Below are positions 41,827-52,900 of a stretch of DNA of 64,000 bases, piece after piece (the stretch's first letter is position 1; every line of letters starts with the position of its first letter). Made by a program: the position numbers and the translations under genes. Source of the DNA: Plasmodium brasilianum (Eukaryota; Apicomplexa; Aconoidasida; Haemosporida; Plasmodiidae); the NCBI RefSeq assembly GCF_023973825.1, contig NC_090127.1, positions 1,398,001-1,462,000 of the forward strand, written 5' to 3'. The notes beneath the pieces were generated by a model, which was given only the letters and a program-made list of their open reading frames with translations, was not told where the DNA came from and searched no databases.

Positions 41827-44800
41827 ATGGACAGATATAATGAAGACAAGAACGACATAAATTTGAATTTTTTAAATTCCCTTAAAAGGGGTGATGAGAA
41901 TGTGCACTCCAGAAATAAAAAAAGTAATTTTATTGAATTCCAATACGATAAGGTTGTAAATAATGTTTTAGGGTTATTTAAAAAGCAAAAGAAGCAAAGA
42001 TTTCTGTCAACGTCATCTGCTTTACGCAATGACATGCATGAACAAATTTTAAGTTCTCGATTATTTTTAGATCTGCGTGAAGATAGGGAAATATTATTAC
42101 ATAAAATACTAAAGAAAATTAATATTTTAAATTTAATATATTTTCGTTTTTTAAAAGATGTTGACATTGAAGATGTTTTTGATTTGCATAAAGAATTATT
42201 TCCTGTTAAGTATCATGCAGATTTTTATTTTAGTATTTGCAATTTTGATGATAATAAAATAATAGATGATGATATTATAAAAATTACTGATAAGATTTCC
42301 AATTCATTACGAAATAATGTAAATAATAAAAGATACAGCATCTGCAGTAATAATTATAATTGCAATGACACTGTTTCAAAAGGGATTAATAACAATAGGA
42401 GCTTCCATGGTAATATTAATGGCAATTGCAACAATACAAGCAATAACAGTAATGGAAGTAATAATGAGATGAATCAAAGCTATCATAACATTGATTATCC
42501 CCCTAGCAATTATGATTATACTAACATTCGTGATCATCTGAACAATCGATCTTATCATAACAGCAGGGGCAATGACCTAAATGATTCTGACCATATCAAT
42601 ATAAAGGGAGAAATAAAAAACTTAATAAATTCTAATTCAGCAGATAATTATATACATAGAATAAAAGTAAATAAAGTGGAGGAGACCAAGGCACTAAATG
42701 AACATTCGGATTATAATGATGATGACATGGATAATGATTTAAATAAAAAATTTATGAATTCAGAAGAATGTAATTCGTTAACTAATTCAGTAGATATGGA
42801 TATTGGTGGAGAAAAAAAAATAAATAAAAAATGGAAGGAAGAAGAAATATTTTCATTAGGGGCCTTTTTACCCTTTTCGTTTATTGATTATGTTAATAGT
42901 GATTATATTACCAAAATGGTAAGAAATAAACCTATAGAAAATATTACTGAAAAAGAGATTTTACTGGATTACATAAAATTTATAGATGACACTAATAGCA
43001 GAATTAATAAGAACAAACGCTCTAATAATTCTCACGTAAAATATAATGATTATGAAAATGGTTCCTTTAAAAATATTCCAAAAAATAATTTATATCACAT
43101 GGAAAAGGATAACCTAATTAATGAAAGGAAAAATGAAAATTTTATTAATAGTACTAATTACAAAGAAAATGAAAATCTGAATACTCAAAAATGTACGAAG
43201 ATTGCATCCTCGAATGTGGATTCTATTGCGAACGGGGACAAGTGCAATTATCTTGAAATGAAATTGAAGGGAAATATAAATAACGAAGATAATTTAAAAA
43301 AAGAAAAAATGAATTTGTTTATTAATGGTAGTAGAACTTTTGGAAATAATAACTGCTACAATAATGATTTGTTGAAAAAGGATTATAAAAAAGAAGACAA
43401 CATTGGTAAATATGAATCCACAGGGTATTGCAGAGAAAATGAGGAAAAAAACAATTATAATTATTGTGATAAAGAAAATCTTTTCATTTCTGACAAAAAG
43501 CAGAATAATAGATCAAATTATGACGATGTTAGAGATTATATTAATGAATATCTTAACAAATATCAAGGTAGTAATAATGAAATATATAATAATAATAATA
43601 GTAATATTCATGACATATACAATCAACTAAAGGAGAAAAGTATAATATATGAGGAGAGAAATGGCACAGATCAAGATAAACGTACAAATGGTGTGAAGGA
43701 AAATATGTGCTTAAATAAAGAAACGTTACTTTTATATAATCCTATTAAAAAAAATAAAATAAAAAAAGATTATTTAATCGGTAGCATATCGACTTTAATT
43801 AATTACCAAGATGTTAAAAATGAAAAGGATTTTATTAATATATATAATCATTTTAGAAAAAAATCCAATAATCTTAAAAAAGAGAAAAATTATTTAAAGT
43901 ATATGTATGATACTTCTATAAATTTTTTAGATAATTATATTCCTTTAGACAAAAATGTTAATAATAATGGAAAGGATAAAAACAACATGTATACGTGCAA
44001 TAATTGTAAAATTAATCAAAGAGTGGAAAAAGAACATAGAAATACAGAAGCTAAAATAAACGATAAAAAGGAAGCAATAAAATCATCGACATTCAATTTT
44101 ATAACAAATAATGATCATATTAATAATTGTTGGGACAATTCGTTGGAAGGAAAAAAAAAAGAAAAACTTCTAAGTGTAAACAATGTTCTAGGTGATTTAA
44201 ATATTCTGAAAATTCAAAATATAAATAAGGATATTTACTTTGAAAAAAAATTATATGAAGAAATTTATATGAATGAAAATATTAAAGATATAACAAAAAA
44301 ATACATTAAAAAAAAAATTAATAGTGTTTACATATTAACAGTGGGAATAAGTGAATATTTTAGAGGTCTAAATTTAGCTTCCTATCTCATTGATTATACT
44401 TTGTTTTATTTTTATTTCATTATATATAGAATATTTTTGTATAATAATAAAATTTACTGTTACATAGATAATGATGCATTTTATAGTTTATCTAATAATT
44501 TAAAAGACGAATGTACAACAAATGATACGTTTGACGAGGGTATACTATCAGACAGTTCTATGGACGAGCTTTGCACAATTTTAAATGATGAAAAAGTTTT
44601 ATCAGACATTGAAATGAAACATCATCGCTTTTGTCAATATGGAAAAGATATGGAAGAAGAAAAATTACACAGGAAAATGGAAAAAGTACAAAGAGAAAAC
44701 CTAAAAAGCAGGGAATATAATAAAATGTGTGAAAAAACAAATGGAAATAAAGAAAATGAATTAATAAAGCAAATGGGGCATGTGTTAGGGAATCATTGTG

Positions 44801-45531
44801 ATATTATTAATACAAATCTGTATAATAATATGACAAATGGAGTAGATATTACAAAGGGGGTAAGAAGTAAAGAAGAGACGTTAGGTAATATCAGTCCCTG
44901 TGATATCTCTGGTGAGGCTACTAAGGATCATTACAAATTACAAAATACAAATTTTTGCACAATTCAAAGAGATGATTTAAAGAATATGAATAATAGTACG
45001 AATAATGGTAACAAATGTAAAAATAAACGGAATAGAGAAAGATCAAAAAACTACAGCATATGCAACGGGGTAATAGGGGCATGCTATAAACAAATTATAC
45101 TGAATGACTATTTACATTATTTGTATGATATTATTCATAATAAAAATTCAGAAATAATAACAAACGGAGAGATTCCAAAAAAAAAAAAAATTTCATACAT
45201 TGTTAATTTCCCCCCATATAATAATCCTAGGTACTGCTCTGGCATAAATAGTAAAATTTTAGATTTCTTTTTAAATAACTTTTGTGCTCATAATTTAAAA
45301 GACAGACCTTTTTTTTACTTGAGAAATGTAAAAACCAAGAGGTCACATATCTATAATAATGATGAAGATGCATCAATTCCTTTATACATCTATTTGCATG
45401 TAATAGATTATAATAAAGCCGCTATAAATTTATACAATAAATTAAATTTTGATTACATTTACACGTATGAAAATTTTTATGATATAAACAAGATAACGTT
45501 TTCGTCATATTTGTATGCATACTTCTTTTAA
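41827..45531 (+). CDS. NAA60: GNAT N-alpha-acetyltransferase, NAA60/NatF-like, with large insertions
   Basis: A 1234-residue single-exon protein with the pieces of a GNAT fold spread across it. Block 1, residues about 106-140 (IYFRFLKDVDIEDVFDLHKE, then LFPVKYHADFY), matches the NAA60 start (LRFLCPADIPRVKEL, then WFPIEYPDSWY). Block 2, near 647-660 (YLIGSISTLI), is the next strand. Block 3, about 834-855 (YILTVGISEYFRGLNLASYL), is the acetyl-CoA loop, equal to the LGVVKEFRKHGIGSLLL region. Block 4, about 1187-1220 (IYLHVIDYNKAAINLYNKLN), equals LHVLTTNNTAINFYENRDF. NatF acetylates N-termini of membrane proteins on the Golgi in other eukaryotes. About 500 and 330 residues of Asn/Lys/Asp low complexity are inserted between blocks 1-2 and 3-4. 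The consensus Gly of the acetyl-CoA loop is replaced: RGLNLA rather than RxxGxG/A. There is no C-terminal extension after the fold, so the usual NAA60 membrane-anchoring helices are missing. Confidence 0.75.
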   Translation: MDRYNEDKNDINLNFLNSLKRGDENVHSRNKKSNFIEFQYDKVVNNVLGLFKKQKKQRFLSTSSALRNDMHEQILSSRLFLDLREDREILLHKILKKINILNLIYFRFLKDVDIEDVFDLHKELFPVKYHADFYFSICNFDDNKIIDDDIIKITDKISNSLRNNVNNKRYSICSNNYNCNDTVSKGINNNRSFHGNINGNCNNTSNNSNGSNNEMNQSYHNIDYPPSNYDYTNIRDHLNNRSYHNSRGNDLNDSDHINIKGEIKNLINSNSADNYIHRIKVNKVEETKALNEHSDYNDDDMDNDLNKKFMNSEECNSLTNSVDMDIGGEKKINKKWKEEEIFSLGAFLPFSFIDYVNSDYITKMVRNKPIENITEKEILLDYIKFIDDTNSRINKNKRSNNSHVKYNDYENGSFKNIPKNNLYHMEKDNLINERKNENFINSTNYKENENLNTQKCTKIASSNVDSIANGDKCNYLEMKLKGNINNEDNLKKEKMNLFINGSRTFGNNNCYNNDLLKKDYKKEDNIGKYESTGYCRENEEKNNYNYCDKENLFISDKKQNNRSNYDDVRDYINEYLNKYQGSNNEIYNNNNSNIHDIYNQLKEKSIIYEERNGTDQDKRTNGVKENMCLNKETLLLYNPIKKNKIKKDYLIGSISTLINYQDVKNEKDFINIYNHFRKKSNNLKKEKNYLKYMYDTSINFLDNYIPLDKNVNNNGKDKNNMYTCNNCKINQRVEKEHRNTEAKINDKKEAIKSSTFNFITNNDHINNCWDNSLEGKKKEKLLSVNNVLGDLNILKIQNINKDIYFEKKLYEEIYMNENIKDITKKYIKKKINSVYILTVGISEYFRGLNLASYLIDYTLFYFYFIIYRIFLYNNKIYCYIDNDAFYSLSNNLKDECTTNDTFDEGILSDSSMDELCTILNDEKVLSDIEMKHHRFCQYGKDMEEEKLHRKMEKVQRENLKSREYNKMCEKTNGNKENELIKQMGHVLGNHCDIINTNLYNNMTNGVDITKGVRSKEETLGNISPCDISGEATKDHYKLQNTNFCTIQRDDLKNMNNSTNNGNKCKNKRNRERSKNYSICNGVIGACYKQIILNDYLHYLYDIIHNKNSEIITNGEIPKKKKISYIVNFPPYNNPRYCSGINSKILDFFLNNFCAHNLKDRPFFYLRNVKTKRSHIYNNDEDASIPLYIYLHVIDYNKAAINLYNKLNFDYIYTYENFYDINKITFSSYLYAYFF

Positions 45532-45917
45532 ATTAGGATACGTGTGCATGTGAGTTCGTGCGTTTGTTACCTATACCTACCTGTATATGTATATATATAT
45601 ATAGGTATAAATACGAAATACACTGTTTATGTAAATTTGCCGTAAGTAAATACAAAACAGGAGGAAAAAAGGTATTTTTTAAATATAGAATAATGAAGAA
45701 ATATCTTTTCACTCCATGTAGGGCAAGTAAAAATTCTCGACATATAATTTGAAAGAAGTTACAATATAAAAAGAAATAATACAAAAAAGGTTTATTAGAA
45801 ATTTTAATTAAAAGCTCATCAGAATTATTTGTTTGTGATTTTTATTATTATAATATTTTTTTAATATTATTCTGTCTCAAAAATAGCATATATACACATG
45901 TATATATACAGAAATGT

Positions 45918-45953
<36 letters not shown>

Positions 45954-46446
45954 CGCTTACATGCATTTGAGAATAAACCAACGTTTTACATTACTATATC
46001 TAAAATTGTTCCAAATAGGCATGTGAGTATTGTTGTAAAAACTGTTTTCTTTAAAATAAAAAGTGTTAAATGTTGTAATATAAGGCATATTACATATTTC
46101 CAAAAAAAAAAAAAAAAAGAAAAAAGAAAAAAGAAAAAAGAAAATATAACATTGAATGTACATATATAGAGTTGCATATAGACAAATAATGTGTGTCACC
46201 GTACACAAAAAAAAAAATTAATATTTAAAAAGGACAAAACCTTAAAAAGGAGTACTTTACTCCCCTGGAACACAAAAAAAAAAAAAAAAAAAAAAAAGCA
46301 AAACAGCGAATAACACAATATAAAAGAGAACAAAATTAAAGAAAATGCTTTACAAGGAAAGGATATATATATATATATATATAAATAGATAATGCTACTT
46401 TGCAATAAGATGACGCAGAAAAAAATTATTTTTTTTAATTTATAAT
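45532..46446. other. Convergent intergenic region
   Basis: It lies between the 3' ends of the NAA60-like (+) and RAP-like (-) genes. It contains an (AT)n tract near 45920-45949, a purine-rich AAAAAAG repeat near 46104-46142 and an A run at about 46270-46296. No exon is supported. Confidence 0.5.
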
Positions 46447-48771
46447 CTATACATATATATCCATTAATTCCAGCGGACCATGGAATTTACCTTTTTCATT
46501 CATGATGGTAGTACACTTTGAAAACTTTGTATGCCGCAAAATACAGTTCAAATATTTCAATTTTTCCTGTTCATTTTGACACTTTGTAAAAGAATCATGG
46601 CAAATTAAAATTTCATTAAATCCTTCTTTCTTTAGATGATTAATTTTATTCATTTCAAAATTTTTTTGAGAAACTTGTTCATACGATGGGTATAATTTCC
46701 AGCCATTTTTCCAATCTAGATATATTTTATGAAAAGGGTCACAGATATGTAAAATATATGGCCCATGAGTAAAAGTTATAAATTTGTAGTTTAACATTTT
46801 CATGTATTTTTTTAAAATATAAATTAATTTTTCTCCTTGCATATTCTTATTAAAAGTACATGAAATGTTTTTAACTTTTTGAAGAAAATTCTTGTAATCA
46901 TTAGGAAAAAGACAATATATGCTTTTGAAATCGTGCTTTAGGTGCATTTCAATTATTTTTAAATTAAAAAATAATTTCTCCTTTTTGTAAGTACTCTCTG
47001 TCGTATCATCAACATAGTTTTCATTATATCTAATAAGTTCGCTCTTGTTGCGATATTCTTCCTCTGCATTTTCTAACGTGTCTTCTACTACTTCTCCTAC
47101 TACTCCTTCTACTACTTCTACTGCTCCTTCCTCTTCTTCTTCCGTTATGCAAAAGTTTTCGTTTTTCAACTCACCATTTACTTCTTTTGTATATACATTA
47201 CCATTCTTAAATTTTGCATTGACATTTCTAAAAGTTAGAAGATTATTATCCTTTAATGAATTTTTATCTAGACTAATTTCCATGATATTTTTTTTTTTTT
47301 TATTGTCTTCATATGTAAATGTATCAAAGTTTTCTATTAAATTGTTTATTACACTATCATCATTTGAAGCACTGAATTCATGCACATTGGTCTTTTTCGT
47401 ACTCTCTTCCTTCACATTTTTATTTTTAAAATTGCTTGTTTTGAATAAACTTTTTTTCACTTTCATAAATTTATTTAAATATTTAAAAGTTAAGAATATA
47501 TTTTTCTGAGATATAAGGTTGTACTGCACCATCTTTTTAAATAAATTAATTAGATGACTTATTTGATTAAAGCTTGCGATTTTTTTGGAATATATAACAT
47601 TAATTTTAAAAAATAATTTTTCTGAACTTATAAATAAGGGGACAACTGGAATAACTTGGCATATGGCTTCACACGGTAATTGAGAAAGTTTACTAATTGT
47701 ATTAATCAGTACTATTTTAACAAATATAGAATCTATATAATTTAAATAATAAGAGTTCATTAGTATCAAATATAAGTGATATGTCCTAATTTTTTTTACT
47801 CTTTTAATTATTTCAAAACATAAATTATTAAAATATCTTCCATTATAAAATTTACTTTTGTTATATCCATAAAAAAGTCTGCATAAGTAATGGTTGTTCA
47901 GAATATTTATATTTTGAAGAAAAAATATGGAAAGTATATTAAATATATTTTTTACATATTCATTGCACACAAACTCGTTATGTTCATAGTCCTTGTCAGA
48001 TATGTTTGTGTAGATGAAGTGATCTTTCTCAAATAGATCACTCGTGCTAGTGTAACTATTACTATTGTAAGTTAGTTCGCTTTCTCCTGATTTTTTTGTT
48101 TCTCCTTTTTCTTCTTTTTTTCCTTTTATTTCCTTTTCAATCCCTATTACCCCCTTTCTCTTTACATTATTTATTGTCTTCTTTGAGAATAGATTACTCT
48201 CAGCAAATACACGTCCTTCACTACAATACATATTATTTCTTTCTTTATTTAAAACATTCTCCTTTATTTTGTCCAATCTTTCTTCATATTTTTTCTTTAA
48301 AAAAAAATAAGAATTAATGTAACAGATGTTTAAATAGACTTTCACTAAATCATGTATATCAAAAAAAGGATTTTTTGTGTTACCTTCTGTTTGATAACAT
48401 TTCGAATTTAATATATTTTTTTCATTTTGATTAAAGTCCGTCGTGATGCAATTTATACTATTTATTACTTTAATTTGCAATTCTTGCATTATACTATTTA
48501 AAACGTCTAAATTTAACAATTTATTCTTGCTGCCATATCCTATATAATATAAAAATTCCCTATTATTTAAATTTTTTACATTAATTTGTTTAAAATTATC
48601 AAACTTTTCCTTTGGAAAAGAGAATTTTTCCCTACTTACATTACGTTCTCTTTCATTTTTATTAATAAAATTACTACTTTTATTACTTACTGTGCTGAAA
48701 CAATTTTTTTCATTTCTTCTTCCTAATTTTCTCATTCTCACTTTTAAGACAAACATCTTGTTAATTTTCAT
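46447..48771 (-). CDS. RAP-like, probably mitochondrial RNA-associated protein
   Basis: A 774-residue single-exon frame. I start it at the ATG whose first base is 48771; an in-frame GTG lies three codons upstream. The N-terminus (MKINKMFVLKVRMRKLGRRN) is basic and amphipathic, as in a mitochondrial presequence. The middle is helical (for example LPCEAICQVIPVVPLF, then NQISHLINLFKKMVQ), in keeping with the helical repeats that precede RAP domains. The C-terminal 115 residues look like a divergent RAP domain: GPYILHICDPFHKIYLDW, then NHLKKEGFNEILICHDSF, then EQEKLKYLNCIL. RAP proteins are an expanded apicomplexan family that handles fragmented organellar rRNA. There is a short Glu/Val-rich patch near nt 47060-47150. 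Without a profile search the domain call is moderate. It is divergent to the dynein gene. Confidence 0.5.
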   Translation of the reverse strand: MKINKMFVLKVRMRKLGRRNEKNCFSTVSNKSSNFINKNERERNVSREKFSFPKEKFDNFKQINVKNLNNREFLYYIGYGSKNKLLNLDVLNSIMQELQIKVINSINCITTDFNQNEKNILNSKCYQTEGNTKNPFFDIHDLVKVYLNICYINSYFFLKKKYEERLDKIKENVLNKERNNMYCSEGRVFAESNLFSKKTINNVKRKGVIGIEKEIKGKKEEKGETKKSGESELTYNSNSYTSTSDLFEKDHFIYTNISDKDYEHNEFVCNEYVKNIFNILSIFFLQNINILNNHYLCRLFYGYNKSKFYNGRYFNNLCFEIIKRVKKIRTYHLYLILMNSYYLNYIDSIFVKIVLINTISKLSQLPCEAICQVIPVVPLFISSEKLFFKINVIYSKKIASFNQISHLINLFKKMVQYNLISQKNIFLTFKYLNKFMKVKKSLFKTSNFKNKNVKEESTKKTNVHEFSASNDDSVINNLIENFDTFTYEDNKKKKNIMEISLDKNSLKDNNLLTFRNVNAKFKNGNVYTKEVNGELKNENFCITEEEEEGAVEVVEGVVGEVVEDTLENAEEEYRNKSELIRYNENYVDDTTESTYKKEKLFFNLKIIEMHLKHDFKSIYCLFPNDYKNFLQKVKNISCTFNKNMQGEKLIYILKKYMKMLNYKFITFTHGPYILHICDPFHKIYLDWKNGWKLYPSYEQVSQKNFEMNKINHLKKEGFNEILICHDSFTKCQNEQEKLKYLNCILRHTKFSKCTTIMNEKGKFHGPLELMDIYV

Positions 48772-49459
48772 TGCATCCACAGGTTAGTCATTCGTTTAGT
48801 GATAACTTGGCATGCACAGTACATATATGACATATACGCATAAACATATATTTATATATGTATATGTGTATGTATATATAACATTTAAGCATTTTTTATA
48901 ATCTTATTTTTTCCCTTTATATGAGCTTTCCTTATCTTCATCTTAAATTGTTGCTCGGCAGTGTGAAAAAAAAAAAATTTTATGAATTTTTCACTTTCTC
49001 TTTTTTTTTTTTTTTTTCGTGTGAATCTTGCCTATTCCACATATGAGAATATTAAAAATATCAAAAAATGTAGTGATGTTATTTTAAAAATAATGCGAAT
49101 ATTTTATTACTATTTCTATATGCATATTTGAGTGTTAGAAAAAGCGCAAAATTATAAAAACCACAGCTTTAACAATAGGTATTTTTATTACATTTTTCAG
49201 AATAAAATGTGTATATATGTATATATATATGTACGTATATAACACAATGGATTCAAAGTTGTTTTTATTACCATTTATATAGGGAATCCTGGAAATGCAC
49301 AATATCTAGAACCTCATATCTGTAATATGAACGTGCATATATTTGCATGTGCATTGTAAGGATATTTATTGCAAAATATAGAAAATATATTGTACACGTG
49401 TTTCTATTATAATACACAACTGAGAACTCTATAAAACTTATCAACAATAATAAGTAACA
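48772..49459. other. Divergent promoter region
   Basis: A 690-bp gap between the RAP-like gene (-) and the dynein gene (+). It holds AT tracts with interspersed TATATG/CATATA alternations and T runs near 49000-49017. No exon is supported; both promoters should lie here. Confidence 0.5.
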
Positions 49460-49927
49460 ATGGAAGAAGGTTTGAGCACTATTAAAAAAATTAAAAGCAA
49501 TATGAGCAAAATTTGCTTTAACAAGTCGAATAAGCTGAATGCTGATTTTAAAGGTAAACACATATAAGTATATATATAAATAGTGTTATAAATAGTATAT
49601 GAAACTTTTTAACAAAAAATATCTTCAAAATGAATAAACAAGAAAAAAAATTTTACAGTAACTTTATATGTCTTTCTTACTTTGAAGATGATCATATTGA
49701 GATAATCTTAGATAACAAAAACATAACACCAAAGCCGATATATTTCAGTTTTCAAGAAACGGAAACAAAGAAATCGTTTGATCAAATTGGTGAGAGCCAC
49801 ATAAGCATCTGATGAAATAGGGGTGTGCTTCTTATGTGAACACATGCATAAAAGTTATTTCCTCCACCTCCTATTTCTTTCTTTTAATAAGAAAAAGGTT
49901 TTGTTAGAAAATTAGGCAAATACGTAC

Positions 49928-49968
<41 letters not shown>

Positions 49969-52900
49969 ACCTCTCTTCCCTTCACTAGACCATTTACTAA
50001 AACATTTTGATGATAAAAATGAGGGAGACACCAAAAAAGATGGTATAACAGAATCATACGATCATGAAAAAATAAGGGGCATATTAGACGAAAATTTAAA
50101 AATATCACTAGAAAAAAAAAAGTATATACATAGAGATGTAAAACTAAGAAGCCCATTAAAATACGTTCAAGATGAAAAAGATATTTTAGAATCTTATGAT
50201 GGTAAAATTATATCGTCAATTTTATTGTACATTTGTTGTAGTTCTTTTTTTTTTTTTTTTTTTGCTTCTTCAACCTTTCATATTTATTCTCCTATATATA
50301 TTATTCAGAAATTTTATTAAGCGAAACAGAAACAATAACTCTATTAAATATACCAAATGTAATAAATGATATAGAAGAAGAAAAATTGATAATTGAAGAA
50401 AAAAATAAAAGATATGAAAAATTATTAAATAATGATGAGAATAATTACATAAATAAGTCAATGCAAACTTTAAATGTATTCAGAAAAAATAAGGATGTGT
50501 ATGTTTCTACTATTAGCAAGCAAAATAGAAGCTCCCAAACGAATTTATATGAATTGTACAAATTATCCATACGAAACCCTTCAGACATGTTAAATTATAA
50601 GAAATAAAAAAAAAAAAAAAAAAATTAAACATTTAAATAGTTAAACACATAAATGAATTAGTCACTTTAAAGGTGTGTGTAGTAACAGCTGTAATTCTAG
50701 CATAAGTTCGCTTCTTTTATGCTAATTCATGGTTATATATTCTAACGCAGTTTTGTTCATTTCTGGATATGCATACCTATATACATATATATATATACAC
50801 TTATATGTATAATATGGGTATGTGCGTCTATTTGTTCCCTCGTACAGATCAGAATTATTGCACAAAAAATTCATAAAATATAGAAACAAAAAGTTGAAAA
50901 AGATAATGGATGAATATGGAGACTCCTTAAACATTAACGAACGAATAATTTTAAAAAAGAACATGTGGGTTCAAGTAGTTGACAAAAATGTTGTTGATAA
51001 CAAACATACAACAATCATACCGAAATCTTTTTATAAATCTAAAAAGAATAACACCTCCCTTTTTAATACACTGTTCTTAACAAAAAACATGTCTCGAACA
51101 TTATCAAATAAAAGCAGAACATTCAGAACTAAGAACAGATTTAAAAACATGAAAACGATGAAATTTTTAACAAGTAACTTTTTTATTCCCCCCTCCCCTT
51201 CTTTTTTATTATTCTTTTTGTACTAGCTACAAAGAGAAAAGTAGTGAAATTAATCTAAAAGTTATATACACTTAGAGTTTAATAAACTTCCTAAATGTTT
51301 TTTAGTATTGTGGAACTACTTACAAAAAAATAAGAAAATAGAGCAAAATGTGTGTTTATCTACATACAAAACTCTTTCCTTACCCTTCCCCATTTATATA
51401 TTTTTCGTACCCTTTCTTTCATGTTACTCTTTTAAAGGTAGTTTTAGCGAAGATGAATATTTAATTAAGTCAATAATTAAAAAGAAAAAAGAGCAGAATG
51501 ATAATACAGAGGAAGGTCAAGAATATATAGAAGACTCAAGTGTTATGCCATGGCAAATAAATAATCCAAAAAAAAATTTTAATAAAACAAGTTTTGTACA
51601 AATATTAAAAACTATTGAAAAACATATAGTACAAAACATTTATTCTTATGAGCAAATGATTTATAAAAACATTAACGTAAATTATTTATCAACAAAAAGA
51701 AAAGATAACACCATAAAGATGTTCGACGGGGAAAATTATGATGCTCTTACCAATCCAAATATTAACTATAAAAAAAAAAAAATTATTGTAAAAATTAAGA
51801 TTAAAAATAATTTTAAAAAGTTAATAAATTTTCATTTAATTAACAAGGATACTGATACAATTAATGAAGCTAGAAATTCTGGAAGGGACATAAATGAAAG
51901 AAGTGATAATAATTTGGTTGTTTTTCTCAATAATAATTTAAGTGACATGGATTATACTAATCTACTAAAAGAACGTTTAGATATTTTATCAAAGAGAAAA
52001 AAAAAAAAAATTAATAAAGAAATTTTATCTAACAAATTAAGGAAAGAAATCAGAAAGAGAATTAAAAAAAAAAAAAAAAAGGAAAAAACTACAGACAAGA
52101 AGGAGGATTCTAGCACAAATCTACACATGCAGAATGTAAGTGATCAGAATAAAAATTCGGATAATAAAAAAGAATTAACCATAGAAATAGGAATAGAAGG
52201 TGAGAATAAACCTGAAAAAGATCATCAAATATTAGATATTATAACAAATGAAGAGAGCAAAGAAGATAAGATAAATAAAATAAATACGTTAATCATAGAT
52301 GATGTTTTAAAAAATAATTGTAATGAAGAAAAAAAAAAACAAATTTCAGTAAAAGAAAATATAGAGAAAAAAAGAATATCATATGTAATAAAAAAGAAAG
52401 AAAAATTTTCATCTATAAATGGTAATAGAATAAAAATAAGTACTGAAGTTAAGCAAGATGATTACTCATCTAAGTATAACTATGACAATGATGACATAGT
52501 ATATTATAAGCAGAATGGAGAATATAATGAAAACAGGGAAAACAATATGCTATATAATTCGAAAGTAAAAAAATATATAAAGAATATATCAATAGATAAA
52601 CTGTTTCAGTTTCATTATAAAAATTTAGAGAAAATAGTAACATCAATAGATACAAATAAGTTCTATCAAGATTACATAACAGCTAGCTATTCTAACACTT
52701 TAGATATTGGTAGTTTTCAAAATAGTAAGGGAAATATTGCTATATTTAGTTTCCTCAATCCAACATACCCATTAAAATTATATAACTTAAATACGAGTGT
52801 TATGAAAATTAAATATTCTAATATTAATCCTAATATTTTAGTAGCTGCATTGTGTAATGGGCATATTGATATTTACGATATTAGAAATAGTGATAAGTCT

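Noticed and set aside
45558..46208. Small ORFs in the convergent gap after the NAA60-like gene
   Set aside because: Both strands give frames built on AT, poly-A and AAAAAAG repeats; no domain-like sequence.
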